A stretch of DNA of 64,000 nucleotides from the NCBI RefSeq assembly GCF_900460065.1, contig NZ_UAVD01000012.1, positions 1 to 64,000 on the forward strand. Reading direction: 5' to 3'. The notes beneath the pieces are model-generated. The model saw only the letters and a program-made list of their open reading frames with translations, did not search any database and had not been told where the DNA came from. Numbering within the stretch: the stretch's first letter is position 1; every line of letters begins with the position of its first letter. Source of the stretch: Streptomyces griseus (GTDB taxonomy: Bacteria; Actinomycetota; Actinomycetes; Streptomycetales; Streptomycetaceae). The position numbers and the translations under genes are program-made. Below are positions 24,580 to 34,646 of this stretch, one piece after another.

Positions 24580-25662
24580 TCAGCGACCGGTCTTCGGGGC
24601 CTTCCAGCGGGCGATGCCGCGGGCCACCAGATTCAGGATCATGACGAAGGCGATCAGCACCAGGGCCGCGGCCCAGGCACGGTCGTAGGACGCGGCCTCG
24701 CCGATCCGGTACTGCTCGTAGATGTAGAACGGCAGCGAGGACTGGGCGCCTTCGAAGGGGTTCGTGTTGATCAGCTGGCTGCCGAAGACCAGCAGGATGA
24801 TCGGCGCGGTCTCACCGGCGATACGGGCGATGGCGAGCATGACGCCCGTGGTGATGCCGCCGATCGCGGTGGGCAGGACCACCTTCAGGATGGTGCGCCA
24901 CTTCGGGATGCCGAGGGCGAGGGAGGCCTCGCGCAGCTCGTTGGGGACGAGCTTGAGCATCTCCTCGGTGGAGCGGACCACGACGGGGACCATCAGGATC
25001 GTCAGGGCCAGCGCGCCCATCAGGCCGGAGGGCTCCAGGCTGAACATCAGCATGATCGACAGGATGAAGAGACCGGCCACGATGGACGGGATGCCCGTCA
25101 TGACGTCGACGAAGAACGTGACGGCCCGGGCCAGCGAGCCCTTGCCGTACTCGACCAGGTACACGGCGGTCAGCAGGCCGAGCGGGGCGGAGATCACCGT
25201 GGCGATGCCGACCTGCTCCAGGGTGCCGATCAGCGCGTGGTAGACGCCGCCGCTGGCTTCGGAGCCGAGCACACCGGCCATCGAGTGGGTGAGGAAGTAG
25301 CCGTCCAGGCGCTCCGAGCCGCGGACGATCGTCGTCCAGAGCAGCGAGGCCAGCGGGACGACGGCGACCAGGAAGCAGACCCACATCACGCTGGTGGCGA
25401 GCCGGTCGCGGGCCTGGCGCTGGTTCTCGACGATCGTCGTGGCGACGTAGGAGATGGCCAGGAACAGCAGGGCCGAGATCAGGCCCCACTGGATGCGGCT
25501 CTCCCAGCCGGCGGCCAGCGAGACGCCGACGCCGAGCGCGACCGAGACGACGGCGAAGCCGAGCGGTGCGAGGCGGGGCAGGGAGCGGCTGCCGAGGCTG
25601 CTCTTGGGACCGGGCGATGCGGGCGTGGGGCGCTCGATGACGCCGGTGGGTGCGTGGCTCAT
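24580..25662 (-). CDS. pstA: Phosphate ABC transporter permease PstA
   Basis: 360 aa. A cytoplasmic N-terminus of about 40 residues precedes about eight hydrophobic helices, with the BPD-type EAA loop at LREASLALGIPKWRTILKVV contacting PstB. GIPSIVAGLF and AIARIAGETAPIILLVFGS are PstA landmarks. The ATG overlaps the pstC stop by 4 bp. It has more N-terminal helices than E. coli PstA, as is usual in actinobacteria. Confidence 0.95.
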   Translation of the reverse strand: MSHAPTGVIERPTPASPGPKSSLGSRSLPRLAPLGFAVVSVALGVGVSLAAGWESRIQWGLISALLFLAISYVATTIVENQRQARDRLATSVMWVCFLVAVVPLASLLWTTIVRGSERLDGYFLTHSMAGVLGSEASGGVYHALIGTLEQVGIATVISAPLGLLTAVYLVEYGKGSLARAVTFFVDVMTGIPSIVAGLFILSIMLMFSLEPSGLMGALALTILMVPVVVRSTEEMLKLVPNELREASLALGIPKWRTILKVVLPTAIGGITTGVMLAIARIAGETAPIILLVFGSQLINTNPFEGAQSSLPFYIYEQYRIGEAASYDRAWAAALVLIAFVMILNLVARGIARWKAPKTGR

Positions 25663-26651
25663 GCGTTGGCCCCCGAGTACTCCTTGCGGCGGGCGATGAT
25701 GAGCCGGGCCGCGCCGTTGACCAGCAGGGTGAGGACGAAGAGGACGAGGCCGGAGGCGATCAGGGCGTCCCGCCCGAACGCGTCGGCCTCGCCGAACTTG
25801 GCCGCGATGTTCTGGGCGAACGTCCCGCCGCCCGGGTTGAGCAGGTGCAGCGAGATGAGGAAGCTCGGGGAGAGGACCGTGGCGACGGCCATCGTCTCGC
25901 CGAGCGCGCGGCCGAGGCCGAGCATCGAGGCGGAGATGATGCCGGAGCGGCCGAAGGGCAGCACCGAGAGGCGGATGACCTCCCAGCGGGTGGCGCCGAG
26001 CGCGAGCGCGGCCTCCTCGTTCATCTTCGGGACCTGGAGGAAGACCTCGCGGCTGACGCTGGTCACGATCGGCAGGATCATGATCGCGAGCAGGATGCCG
26101 ACGGTGAAGAGCGAGCGGGCGACGCCGACCTCGGTCTTCTCGAAGATGTACGTCCAGCCGAAGAACTGGTCGAGCCAGAGGTTCAGGCCCTCCAGGTACG
26201 GCACCAGGACGAGCGCGCCCCAGATGCCGTAGACGATGCTCGGCACGGCGGCGAGCAGGTCGACCACGTACGCGATGGGGGCGGCCAGCTTGCGCGGCGC
26301 GTAGTGCGAGATGAACAGGGCGATGCCGACAGCGATCGGAACCGCGATGACCATCGCGATGATCGAGCTGACGACGGTGCCGAAGAGCAGGACCGCGATG
26401 CCGAAGACCGGCGGGTCGCCGGCCGGGTTCCAGTCGAAGGTGGTGAGGAAGTTGCCCTCGTCCTTCGAGATGGCGAGCACCGAGCGGTAGGTGAGGAACA
26501 CGGCGATCGACGCCATGATCACGAGCAGCAGGATGCCCGAGCCGCGGGAGAGGCCCAGGAAGATCTTGTCGCCCATGCGCCCGGTGGACCGGGGGCTGGG
26601 CCGCGGGACCGGCGGCGCCGGTGGCGTGTCTATCGGTGTGGTGGAAGCCAT
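25659..26651 (-). CDS. pstC: Phosphate ABC transporter permease PstC
   Basis: 330 aa with a Pro-rich N-terminus and six to seven membrane helices. Family landmarks are DLLAAVPSIVYGIWG, the EAA loop MNEEAALALGATRWEVIRL, and LGRALGETMAVATVLS. The start is 200 bp downstream of pstS with a hairpin in between, so its expression may be lower than that of pstS. Confidence 0.95.
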   Translation of the reverse strand: MASTTPIDTPPAPPVPRPSPRSTGRMGDKIFLGLSRGSGILLLVIMASIAVFLTYRSVLAISKDEGNFLTTFDWNPAGDPPVFGIAVLLFGTVVSSIIAMVIAVPIAVGIALFISHYAPRKLAAPIAYVVDLLAAVPSIVYGIWGALVLVPYLEGLNLWLDQFFGWTYIFEKTEVGVARSLFTVGILLAIMILPIVTSVSREVFLQVPKMNEEAALALGATRWEVIRLSVLPFGRSGIISASMLGLGRALGETMAVATVLSPSFLISLHLLNPGGGTFAQNIAAKFGEADAFGRDALIASGLVLFVLTLLVNGAARLIIARRKEYSGANA

Positions 26652-26812
26652 GGTCTTTCCGGTCTGTGTGGGGGAGCGGTGTGCTCCCCTGGCGGCGGTG
26701 CACCGGATGGAGAGTGGGCGGGAGGCGGGCCGGTCCGGAGGGGTGCGCCGGGCCGGCCTGCCGGTGACGCGTCACGCCGGTGGCGCGGGGCGCCGTCGAC
26801 GGGTCGCGCCGG

Positions 26813-26843
26813 TGGGCGGCCGGGCCGGGTGGGCCCGGCCGCC
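26813..26843 (-). terminator. Hairpin between pstS and pstC
   Basis: A perfect 13-bp GC stem (GGGCGGCCGGGCC / GGCCCGGCCGCCC) with a 5-nt loop starts 7 nt after the pstS stop. It has no T-run. It could act as a partial terminator or as mRNA 3'-end protection, which would raise pstS relative to pstCAB. Confidence 0.7.
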
Positions 26844-26850
26844 CCGGGTG

Positions 26851-27987
26851 TCAGGAGAGGGAGCCGATGGTCTCGCGGACCTTGGCGTTGATCTCGGCCG
26901 GGATCGGCGCGTAGCCGGCGTCGGTCAGGATCTTCTGGCCGTCGTCGGAGGCGGCGTAGGAGAGGAAGGACTTGACGGTGTCGAGCGTCTCGGGCTTGTT
27001 GCCGCTGTCGCAGACGACCTCGTACGTCACCAGGACCAGCGGGTAGGCGCCCTCGGCCTTGGTGGTGTAGTCGAGGTCGAGCGCCAGGTCCTTGCCGGTG
27101 CCCTTGATCTTGGCGGCGGCGATGGCCTTGGAGGCGTTCTCCGAGGTGGCCTTCACCGGGGCGGCGCCGCCGGTGTTGATGTCCACGGTCGGGATGGACT
27201 GGGACTTGGCGTAGGAGAGCTCGAAGTAGCCGATCGCGCCGTCGACCTGCTTGACCTGGGCGGCGACGCCGGAGGAGCCGGAGGCGGCCTGGCCACCGGG
27301 GGCCGGCCACTTCTTCTCGGCCTCGTACTTCCAGTCGTTCGGGGCCGCGGCGCCGAGGTACTTGCCGAGGTTCTGCGTGGTGCCGGAGTCCTCGGAGCGG
27401 TGGAAGGCCTGGATGGCCTTGTCCGGGAGCTCGACGCCGTCGTTCAGCTTGGCGATCGCCGGGTCGTTCCACTTCTTGATCTTGCTGTCGAAGATCTTGG
27501 CGAGGGTCGGGGCGTCCAGCGTGAGGCTGTCGACGCCGTCCAGCTTGAAGCCGATCGCGACGGGGCCGCCGACCATCGGGAGGTTGATGCCCTGGCCGGT
27601 CTTGCACATCTTCTTGGAGTCGGCGACCTCTTCGGGCTTCAGCGCCGAGTCGGAGCCGGCGAAGCCGACGGTGCCCTGGTTGAAGGCGACGATGCCCTCG
27701 CCGGAGGAGGAGGAGTTGTAGTTGATCTCCACGCCGGAGCAGGCGGCCATGTAGTTCTTGACCCAGAGGTCCATGGCGTTCTTCTGGGCGCTGGAGCCGG
27801 AGGCGCGCAGCTGGCCCTTGGCCTTGCCGCAGTCGACGTTGGACGCGGCGGTCGTCTTCTCGCCCGTCCCGGTCGTACCGCCGCCGGTGTTGTCGTCCGA
27901 ACCGCACGCCGTGAGGACCAGGGCGCCGGAGACGGCGAGGGCACCGAGCGCGGTGGCACGAAGCCGGTTCTTGCGCTGAAGCTTCAC
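26851..27987 (-). CDS. pstS: Phosphate-binding lipoprotein PstS
   Basis: 378 aa. A signal peptide ends in the lipobox LTAC (about residue 26), followed by a Gly/Thr linker and the periplasmic-binding fold. Phosphate ligands are recognisable in ASGSSAQKNAMDLWV, YNSSSSGEGI, GSDSALKPEE and FHRSEDSGTTQNLGKYL. The GTG at 27987 follows AAGGAA by 9 nt; longer upstream frames would bury the signal. It is preceded by a multi-unit PHO box, so it should be induced by PhoP under phosphate limitation. Confidence 0.97.
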   Translation of the reverse strand: MKLQRKNRLRATALGALAVSGALVLTACGSDDNTGGGTTGTGEKTTAASNVDCGKAKGQLRASGSSAQKNAMDLWVKNYMAACSGVEINYNSSSSGEGIVAFNQGTVGFAGSDSALKPEEVADSKKMCKTGQGINLPMVGGPVAIGFKLDGVDSLTLDAPTLAKIFDSKIKKWNDPAIAKLNDGVELPDKAIQAFHRSEDSGTTQNLGKYLGAAAPNDWKYEAEKKWPAPGGQAASGSSGVAAQVKQVDGAIGYFELSYAKSQSIPTVDINTGGAAPVKATSENASKAIAAAKIKGTGKDLALDLDYTTKAEGAYPLVLVTYEVVCDSGNKPETLDTVKSFLSYAASDDGQKILTDAGYAPIPAEINAKVRETIGSLS

Positions 27988-28100
27988 TTTCGGGTGTTCC
28001 TTCCAGGAGCCGCCGTGGTCAGTTCGTTCTACGACGGCGTGCGATGAGGAGCGGTGCTGTGGCTTGTCGCCGCGCACCGTGTACGTCCGAAATTAGGCAG

Positions 28101-28144
28101 AACAGGTGAAGCCGCCGACGGGGGAGAGTGAACGGCAGGTGAAC
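28101..28144 (-). promoter_or_regulatory. PHO box (PhoP operator) of pstS
   Basis: On the minus strand four 11-bp units are in perfect phase: GTTCACCTGCC (28144-28134), GTTCACTCTCC (28133-28123), a degenerate unit (28122-28112) and CTTCACCTGTT (28111-28101). The Streptomyces PHO box is an array of 11-bp direct repeats with GTTCA at the start of each. A -10-like CTAATT lies just downstream. The pstS leader would then be about 90 nt. Confidence 0.9.
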
Positions 28145-28239
28145 CGTGTCGGGCAGGCGGGTGCGGGCCGGTCGGGGGCGCGGAACGGGCGGTGCCCGGG
28201 AAGGGGCGGGCGGGGGCAGGGCCGGGATCGGGCGCGGGT

Positions 28240-28350
28240 CCGGACGGCGGACCGGTCCGTGGACCGGTCCGTGAGCCGGGCGGGTGGCCGGTCCGTGAGC
28301 CGATCCGTGTAGTGGTTCGCGAGCCGGTGCGTGAAGCGGTACGGGGACGG
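28240..28350. repeat. Degenerate CCGGTCCGTG repeats upstream of the PHO box
   Basis: GGACCGGTCCGT occurs twice in tandem (about 28253-28276) and related CCGGTCCGTGAGCCG blocks continue to about 28350. They fill much of the space between the Nudix stop (28372) and the pstS control region. They contain ACCGGT self-complementary cores and may form hairpins that end the ppk operon. Confidence 0.7.
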
Positions 28351-28371
28351 GTGTGCGGGCCGGGGCCGGGC

Positions 28372-28821
28372 TCAGGGCGCGGCGAGGGTGTCCAGCAGGG
28401 CGGTCAGCTGCCGGACGTCGCGGGGCTGGGTGAGCCGGACGCGGGCGGCGTCGGGGGCCAGCCACAGGATGCGGTCCACCTCGGCGTTGGCGGTGAAGGA
28501 GCCGCCGGTCGCCTCGGCCGCCCAGTAGGAGACCTCCTTGGGCCGGCCGTCCACCGGGTAGCGGGAGGTCGGCAGCGGCTCCCCCGGGGCGCAGTGGTGG
28601 CCGGTCTCCTCCAGCACTTCCCGTACGGCGGCGGCCAGTGGCTCCTCGCCGCGCTTCAGCTTGCCCTTCGGGAAGGACCAGTCGTCGTAGCGGGGCCGGT
28701 GCACCAGGCAGACCTCGATCCCCCTCCCGCCCGGGGCGCGGCGCCACAGCACGCAGCCCGCGGCCCGGACGGTGCCGGTGCGGTGCTTCGCGGGACCGGT
28801 GGCCCGGGGGCCCGCGCTCAT
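28372..28821 (-). CDS. Nudix hydrolase
   Basis: 149 aa. The Nudix box is complete (GKLKRGEEPLAAAVREVLEE, then TGH: G-x5-E-x7-REVLEETG). The ATG overlaps the CHAD gene stop (ATGA). In this operon it is likely to act on nucleoside di- or polyphosphates or inositol/polyphosphate-related compounds; MutT-like 8-oxo-dGTPase activity is the alternative. It is the third gene after ppk and the CHAD gene. Confidence 0.92.
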   Translation of the reverse strand: MSAGPRATGPAKHRTGTVRAAGCVLWRRAPGGRGIEVCLVHRPRYDDWSFPKGKLKRGEEPLAAAVREVLEETGHHCAPGEPLPTSRYPVDGRPKEVSYWAAEATGGSFTANAEVDRILWLAPDAARVRLTQPRDVRQLTALLDTLAAP

Positions 28822-30122
28822 GAGGCGCTCAGCGCCACGGTGTACGGCCAGGTCTCCCGGAACACCGCCCGCGCCGCCTCCACCTCGTGGCGCTGGTCGG
28901 CGTGGAGGACGCCCAGCGCGTACGCCGTGGCCGGGGCGATCCGGGGGGTGCGGGCCGCCGCTGCCGCCGCCCCGGCCGCCTCGACGGCGTCCCGGTGCAG
29001 GTCGAGGGCGTGGCCCGCGCCGGTCAGGGCCGGGTCGGTGGCGCCGAGGACGACCTCGTGGGCGTACCGGTGCAGCCGCAGCAGCAGGCGGGTCTGGTGC
29101 CACGCCGCGTCCTGCGCCTCGTTGTACGGCTCCGTGTCGGCGGGCGGCAGGGCGGCCACGGCGGTGAGGAGGCGTTGCTCGGCGTGTTCGGCGGGCTCCA
29201 GGAGGGCCTCGGCGGTCCGGCCGGCGGGGCCCGGGGCCAGCGGGACGTCGGAGGCCAGGAGCGCGACGGCGTCGGCGACGGCGTGGAAGCGGGAGGAGCC
29301 GAGCGCCTGGAGGGCCGCGGAGTGGGACCGGGTCCGGGCGAGGGTGAGGCGGCGTTCCAGCAGCGCCCCCGCCCGTGCGGCGCCGACCCCGAGGGCGGCG
29401 CGGCCCTGGGCGTCGGAGGTGGCGCCGTCCCCGGCGGCCCGGACGCCCCGGGCGGCGGGGAGGGCGGGGCCGGAGAGCTGGTGCAGGGCCTCGACGAGCC
29501 GGGTGAGGCGGTCCGCGTAGGCGTGTTCGCGGGCGAGGATGCCGGAGAGCCAGGCCAGTTCGGCGCGGAGCTGATCGGCCCAGAGCGGGTCGAGCGCGGC
29601 CCGGAAGGTGTGCAGGCAGCCGCTGATCCGGCGGGCGGAGCGGCGCAGTGCGCGGGTGGCGGCCGCGGCGTCCTGGCCGCCGGAGTCCGCGGGGGCGCTG
29701 TGCTCGTGGTGCAGGCGCAGGCTCCGCAGGAACTCCGCGGCCTGCCCCCGGAGGTAGGGCGCGAGGGCCGCCTCCGTGGTCAGGTCCCCGGCGGAGCGGG
29801 CTCCGGTGGGCCGGGCTCCGGCGGGGTGGGAACCGGCGGGGTGGGAGCCGGTGGGGCGGTGCCCGTCGGCTCGGCTGCCGGCGGGGTCCGGGCGGCGCGC
29901 CGCGCCGGTGCCGCCGGGAAGGTGCTGTGCCCCCGGTCCGGTGGCGTCGGCGAGGTGCTGTGCCCCCGGTCCGATCCTGTCGGTGGGCTGCTGTGCCCCC
30001 GCCCCGGAGGGGAGGGCCCCCGGGCCCGGGCGGGTGGCCTCGGCGGGCGGCGTGTCCGGGGTGGGGCCGGGGGCCGCGTCCGGCGTCGGCCGGGTCGTCG
30101 TCTGCTGGTCAGGGCGTCGCAC
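28818..30122 (-). CDS. CHAD domain protein (polyphosphate-binding)
   Basis: 434 aa. An N-terminal Pro/Gly/Ala tail of about 125 residues has short internal repeats (GPGAQHL twice, [12 protein letters not shown]). The helical CHAD domain (about 130-430) has conserved basic residues such as [33 protein letters not shown] and [14 protein letters not shown] domains bind polyphosphate, which fits the overlap with ppk. The GTG at 30122 follows GGAGG by 7 nt and lies 14 bp inside the end of ppk. Confidence 0.88.
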   Translation of the reverse strand: MRRPDQQTTTRPTPDAAPGPTPDTPPAEATRPGPGALPSGAGAQQPTDRIGPGAQHLADATGPGAQHLPGGTGAARRPDPAGSRADGHRPTGSHPAGSHPAGARPTGARSAGDLTTEAALAPYLRGQAAEFLRSLRLHHEHSAPADSGGQDAAAATRALRRSARRISGCLHTFRAALDPLWADQLRAELAWLSGILAREHAYADRLTRLVEALHQLSGPALPAARGVRAAGDGATSDAQGRAALGVGAARAGALLERRLTLARTRSHSAALQALGSSRFHAVADAVALLASDVPLAPGPAGRTAEALLEPAEHAEQRLLTAVAALPPADTEPYNEAQDAAWHQTRLLLRLHRYAHEVVLGATDPALTGAGHALDLHRDAVEAAGAAAAAARTPRIAPATAYALGVLHADQRHEVEAARAVFRETWPYTVALSAS

Positions 30123-32358
30123 GCCTGCGCCTCCGGGCGTCGATGAGCATTTCCTGGACGTGCCGCAGCGGCTGGCCGTCCGCGTCGGTGGCGTGCCGGG
30201 TCCAGTCACCGTCGGGGCCCAGGTGCCAGGAGGAGGTGGTGTCGGCCATACCGGTCTCCAGGAGTCGGCTGAGTGCGGCGCGGTGGGCGGGGTCGGTGAC
30301 CCGGACCAGGGCTTCGATCCGGCGGTCGAGATTGCGGTGCATCATGTCGGCGCTGCCGAACCACACCTCGGGCTCGCCGCCGTTGCCGAAGGAGAAGACC
30401 CGGGAGTGTTCGAGGAAGCGGCCGAGTATGGAGCGGACCCGGATGTTCTCGGAGAGCCCGGCGACGCCGGGGCGGATCGCGCAGATCCCGCGCACCCAGA
30501 TGTCGACGGGGACGCCCGCCTGGGCGGCCCGGTAGCAGGCGTCGATGATCGCTTCGTCGACCATCGAGTTGACCTTGAACCGGACGTAGGCGGGGCGGCC
30601 CGCCCGGTGGTGGGCGATCTCCTTGTTGATCCGGGCGATCAGCCCGTCGCGCAGGGACTTCGGGGCGACCAGCAGGCGGCGGTAGGTCTCGCGGCGGGAG
30701 TAGCCGGAGAGCCGGTTGAACAGGTCGGAGAGGTCCGCCCCGACCTGCGGGTCCGCGGTGAGCAGGCCGAGGTCCTCGTACAGCCGGGCCGTCTTGGGGT
30801 GGTAGTTGCCGGTGCCGACGTGGGAGTAGCGGCGCAGGGTGTCGCCCTCCTGGCGGACGACGAGGGAGAGCTTGCAGTGGGTCTTCAGCCCGACGAGTCC
30901 GTAGACGACGTGGCAGCCCGCCTCCTCCAGCTTGCGGGCCCACTTGATGTTGGCCTGCTCGTCGAAGCGGGCCTTGATCTCGACGAGGACGAGGACCTGC
31001 TTGCCGGACTCGGCGGCGTCGATGAGGGCGTCCACTATCGGGGAGTCGCCGGAGGTGCGGTACAGCGTCTGCTTGATGGCCAGCACGTCCGGGTCGCCCG
31101 CGGCCTGTTCCAGGAACGCCTGGACGGAGGTGGAGAACGAGTCGTACGGGTGGTGGAGCAGCACGTCCCGCTCGCGCAGGGCGGCGAAGATGTCGGGCGC
31201 CGAGGCGGACTCCACCTCGGCCAGGTCCCGGTGGGTGCCCGCGACGAACTTCGGGTACTTCAGCTCGGGCCGGTCCAGCGAGGCGATGGCGAAGAGGCCG
31301 GTCAGGTCGAGCGGGCCGGGCAGCGGGTAGACCTCCGCGTCGGACACCTTCAGCTCGCGGACCAGCAGGTCCAGCACGTACGGGTCGATGGACTCCTCGA
31401 CCTCCAGGCGGACCGGCGGGCCGAAGCGGCGGCGCATGAGCTCCTTCTCCAGCGCCTGGAGGAGGTTCTCCGCGTCGTCCTCCTCGACCTCCAGGTCCTC
31501 GTTCCTGGTGACCCGGAACATGTGGTGCGCCAGCACCTCCATGCCCGGGAACAGCTCCTCCAGGTGGGCCGCGATGACGTCCTCGATGGGGACGTAACGC
31601 TGGGGCGAGGCCTCCAGGAAGCGGGTCAGCAGCGGCGGGACCTTGACCCGGGCGAAGTGGCGGTGGCCGCTCACCGGGTTGCGGACGACGACGGCGAGGT
31701 TGAGGGAGAGCCCGGAGATGTACGGGAAGGGGTGCGCGGGGTCGACGGCCAGCGGGGTCAGGACCGGGAAGACGCGCTGCCGGAAGAAGGTGAACAGGCG
31801 GGCCTGCTCCTTCTCGGTCAGGTCCGGCCAGCGGATCAGCTGGATGCCCTCGTCGGACAGGTCCGGGGCGATGTCCTGCTGGTAGCAGGCGGCGTGCCGG
31901 GCCATGAGCTCGCGCGAGCGGGTCCAGATGAGGTCGAGGACCTCGCGGGGCTGGAGGCCGGAGGCGGAGCGGGTGGCGACGCCGGTGGCGATGCGGCGCT
32001 TGAGGCCGGCCACCCGGACCATGAAGAACTCGTCCAGGTTGGAGGCGAAGATGGCGAGGAAGTTGGCCCGTTCCAGGATGGGCGTGGCGGGGTCCTCGGC
32101 CAGTTCCAGGACGCGTTCGTTGAACGCGAGCCAGCTGCGTTCGCGGTCCAGGAAGCGGCCCTGGGGCAGCTCGTCGCCGTCCCGGTCGGGCTCGTAGGCG
32201 TCCGCGTCGGCGTCCAGGTCCGGCCCCAGATCGGCGGCGGTGGAGAAGCCCACCCCGTTGGACGCGGGGGTGGCGTGCGGCCGGTGCGCGGCGAGCGAAC
32301 CGACGGACGGCTGGGCGGCGGGCTGGACCGGGACCTCGGAGCTGGGCTGCTGGCTCAT
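30109..32358 (-). CDS. ppk: Polyphosphate kinase 1
   Basis: 749 aa, slightly longer than the usual ~690-720 because of a disordered acidic N-terminus (about 1-65). PPK1 landmarks are [40 protein letters not shown], and the catalytic His in [20 protein letters not shown], with the second His region [20 protein letters not shown]. It reversibly makes polyphosphate from ATP. It is first in the ppk-CHAD-Nudix operon. Upstream, only a weak and unconvincing PHO-box-like pair (near 32535-32556) is visible. Confidence 0.97.
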   Translation of the reverse strand: MSQQPSSEVPVQPAAQPSVGSLAAHRPHATPASNGVGFSTAADLGPDLDADADAYEPDRDGDELPQGRFLDRERSWLAFNERVLELAEDPATPILERANFLAIFASNLDEFFMVRVAGLKRRIATGVATRSASGLQPREVLDLIWTRSRELMARHAACYQQDIAPDLSDEGIQLIRWPDLTEKEQARLFTFFRQRVFPVLTPLAVDPAHPFPYISGLSLNLAVVVRNPVSGHRHFARVKVPPLLTRFLEASPQRYVPIEDVIAAHLEELFPGMEVLAHHMFRVTRNEDLEVEEDDAENLLQALEKELMRRRFGPPVRLEVEESIDPYVLDLLVRELKVSDAEVYPLPGPLDLTGLFAIASLDRPELKYPKFVAGTHRDLAEVESASAPDIFAALRERDVLLHHPYDSFSTSVQAFLEQAAGDPDVLAIKQTLYRTSGDSPIVDALIDAAESGKQVLVLVEIKARFDEQANIKWARKLEEAGCHVVYGLVGLKTHCKLSLVVRQEGDTLRRYSHVGTGNYHPKTARLYEDLGLLTADPQVGADLSDLFNRLSGYSRRETYRRLLVAPKSLRDGLIARINKEIAHHRAGRPAYVRFKVNSMVDEAIIDACYRAAQAGVPVDIWVRGICAIRPGVAGLSENIRVRSILGRFLEHSRVFSFGNGGEPEVWFGSADMMHRNLDRRIEALVRVTDPAHRAALSRLLETGMADTTSSWHLGPDGDWTRHATDADGQPLRHVQEMLIDARRRRRATP

Positions 32359-32733
32359 GGACCTATTGTTCCGCGCTGAGCGCTTCTCAGGCGCGTCGGA
32401 GCCCGGAAAGATCGCGGAAGGCCCGGGAAACCCCGGGTCACGCCCGGAGGAGCCCTGAGCGGAGTCTCCCCGGGCTCTCCCGTTGCGGCGGGGGGCGGGC
32501 ACAGCTGGCTGCATCCCGTGAGGGTCGCAAGGGCGTCTGAATGGCCGGTAACGGCGACATGACGTACAGGAAGCGGTGTGCCTGCGGATGGGACTCGCCG
32601 TCACTGTACGTGTTCGGAGTGTGGGGGCTTTCCCCCGGGGGGTGTACGGGTTCGCAGGGGTGTGCGTACGTGCCCGCCGTCCGGGCCCACCCCTCGCGGG
32701 GCCCGGACGGCGGGTGGTGCGGGACGGGTCCGC
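32359..32733. other. Intergenic: ppk control region and terminator of the GntR/ABC operon
   Basis: 375 bp between the ppk start and the permease stop. It contains a terminator (32673-32714) close to the permease gene. The remaining ~300 bp should hold the ppk promoter, which I could not place with confidence. No gene is supported. Confidence 0.6.
32673..32714 (-). terminator. Terminator of the GntR/ABC operon
   Basis: A perfect 16-bp stem (CCCGCCGTCCGGGCCC / GGGCCCGGACGGCGGG) with a 10-nt loop begins 19 nt after the permease stop. Confidence 0.85.
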
Positions 32734-33738
32734 TCAGCCGTGCAGGCGGCGCAGGACCCGGAAGGCGGCGAACGCGGCGAGCGCGGCGAGGGCCAGCAGG
32801 ACGCCGGTCTCGACGAGCTGGAGGGGCCAGTAGTGGGAGAGCGGGTGGTACTCGGCGAAGTGGCCGACGGCGCCCCGGTCGCGCATGCAGGCGGCGATGT
32901 CCTGCGTCATGTCGGCGCTGTAGCAGTCCTCCCAGCGCAGCCGCTCACCCGACGCGGTGATCATGCCCATGTCCACATCCCAGGCGTCGACTCCGATGTC
33001 CACGGGATCGGGGCCGGTCCGCAGGACGGTCGGCCAGAGGAGGTGCCGCCACGTGGCCAGGGCGAGGCCCACCGCCCCGAGGACGACGACCGTGAGGGAG
33101 ACGGCCGCCAGCGTGCGGCGTACGAGCACCGCGCACAGGGCGCCCACGGCCACGGCCAGGAGCGCGTGGCCGAGGACGGCCGGCCCGGTTCCGGGGAAGA
33201 TGCCGGAGTCGTACGGCCGGGTGAGATAGGAGTACGGGTAGCCGCGGAACGCCCACAGGCCCCAGCGGTAGACCAGGACCAGGACCGTCATCCCGACGAC
33301 CGTCAGCGCCGCGGGCACCGCCAGCCGGGCGGCGAGCCAGTGGGCGGGGGAGACCGACTGCGCCCAGGCCAGCCGGAACGTGCCGCTCTCCAGCTCGCGG
33401 GCGATCAGGGGCCCTGCCACGAAGACGCCGACGAGCACCGCCAGCAGGAGCAGCGCCGTACCGCCCTCGGCGAGAAAGGTCTCGCTGGACGTGCGGGCGT
33501 AGCTGGCCTGGTAGACGGAGCCGCCGCACGGGGTGATGTCGCCGTCGGCGCACCGTTCCTTCGCCGAGGCCATCCATATGCGCAGCGCGACGACGCCGCC
33601 GATGCCGAGGACCAGCAGGGCGGCCCCCGCCCACAGGGCCTTGCGGTGCAGACGCAGCAGCACCCGGACGGACCCGCGCGGGGTGGTGGCGGCCGGGGTG
33701 GCGGCGTCGGGCCTCGGGGGAGTGAGGGTGCTGCTCAC
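32734..33738 (-). CDS. ABC transporter permease, six-helix ABC-2 type
   Basis: 334 aa. Six hydrophobic segments flank a larger extracellular loop with several cysteines (ERCADGDITPCGG, EDCYSAD, IAACMRDR). LIARELESGTFRLAWAQSVS is the cytoplasmic coupling stretch typical of ABC-2 permeases. The GTG overlaps the ATPase stop by 4 bp. It is the third gene of the GntR-ATPase-permease operon. Confidence 0.9.
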   Translation of the reverse strand: MSSTLTPPRPDAATPAATTPRGSVRVLLRLHRKALWAGAALLVLGIGGVVALRIWMASAKERCADGDITPCGGSVYQASYARTSSETFLAEGGTALLLLAVLVGVFVAGPLIARELESGTFRLAWAQSVSPAHWLAARLAVPAALTVVGMTVLVLVYRWGLWAFRGYPYSYLTRPYDSGIFPGTGPAVLGHALLAVAVGALCAVLVRRTLAAVSLTVVVLGAVGLALATWRHLLWPTVLRTGPDPVDIGVDAWDVDMGMITASGERLRWEDCYSADMTQDIAACMRDRGAVGHFAEYHPLSHYWPLQLVETGVLLALAALAAFAAFRVLRRLHG

Positions 33739-34646
33739 GCGGACGCCACCGCCTCGCGGACCGCGCCGGGGACGGCGCTCGGCGTCAGCAGCGGCGGGGC
33801 GTCCGGGGCGCGGAGGTGGGCGAGCAGCAGCTCCTCCAGGGACGGTTCCGAGACGGACCAGGCGGTGGTGTCCACGGGGCCCTCCTTCCTCACCAGTGCG
33901 GTGAGTTGGCGTCCCGTGGTGCGGGACTCGACGACGGTGTGCGGGGCCAGGTCCCCGTCCCGGCCGGTGAGCAGGGCGTGGGCGGAGACGATGTCCTCGG
34001 CCTCACCGCCGAGCCGGACGCGCCCGCCGTCGACGAACAGCAGGTAGTCGCAGGCGCCCTCCAGCTCGGTGAGGATGTGCGAGGACATCACGATGCTGGT
34101 GCCGTGCTCGGCGGCCTCCGCCATCAGCACGCCCATCAGCTCGTGCCGGGCGAGCGGGTCGAGGTCGGCCATCGGCTCGTCCAGCAGCATCAGTTCGGGC
34201 CGCTTGCCGAGCGCGAGGGCCAGCGCGAGCCGGGTGCGCTGCCCGCCGGAGAGGGCGCGGACGCGGGCGGTGCCCGGCAGTGTCCCGGCGACCCGGTCGG
34301 CGGTGGCACGGTCCCAGCGGCCCGGGTTCAGTTCGGCGCCCGCCCAGAGCGTGTCGGCGACGGTGAGTTGGGGATACAGCGGCTTGTCCTGGGCGACGTG
34401 GGCGATCCGGCCGCGCACGGCGGCGGGGTCGCGGGAGCCGAGGACGGACAGGGTTCCGGCGCCGGGGCGGTCCAGCCCGGCCGCCAGGTTCAACAGGGTC
34501 GACTTGCCCGCGCCGTTGGGCCCGACGAGGGCGCAGACGCGGCCGGCGGGCAGCCGGAAGGAGCAGTCGTGCAGGGCGCGGTGTCCGCCTCCTCCGCGCC
34601 CGTAGGTCCTTGCGAGGCCTCGTGCCTCGATCGCGACGCCGTTCAT
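33735..34646 (-). CDS. ABC transporter ATP-binding protein
   Basis: 303 aa. Walker A is GPNGAGKST, the signature is LSGGQRTRLALA, Walker B is LMLLDEPMADLDP and the H-loop is IVMSSHILTELE. A C-terminal domain of about 80 residues follows. ATG overlaps the GntR stop and its own stop overlaps the permease start. The layout is that of YtrA/YtrB-type operons induced by cell-wall stress; the substrate is unknown. Confidence 0.93.
   Translation of the reverse strand: MNGVAIEARGLARTYGRGGGGHRALHDCSFRLPAGRVCALVGPNGAGKSTLLNLAAGLDRPGAGTLSVLGSRDPAAVRGRIAHVAQDKPLYPQLTVADTLWAGAELNPGRWDRATADRVAGTLPGTARVRALSGGQRTRLALALALGKRPELMLLDEPMADLDPLARHELMGVLMAEAAEHGTSIVMSSHILTELEGACDYLLFVDGGRVRLGGEAEDIVSAHALLTGRDGDLAPHTVVESRTTGRQLTALVRKEGPVDTTAWSVSEPSLEELLLAHLRAPDAPPLLTPSAVPGAVREAVASA

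Noticed and set aside
23635..26232. 865-codon plus-strand frame opposite pstB/pstA/pstC
   Set aside because: The pst genes are unmistakable on the minus strand; this frame has no domain and starts in the terminator.
29776..32379. 867-codon plus-strand frame opposite ppk
   Set aside because: Shadow of ppk; no recognisable motif.
32535..32556. Possible PHO box upstream of ppk
   Set aside because: CGTTACCGGCC / ATTCAGACGCC only weakly fits the 11-bp consensus and is out of phase; not enough to annotate.
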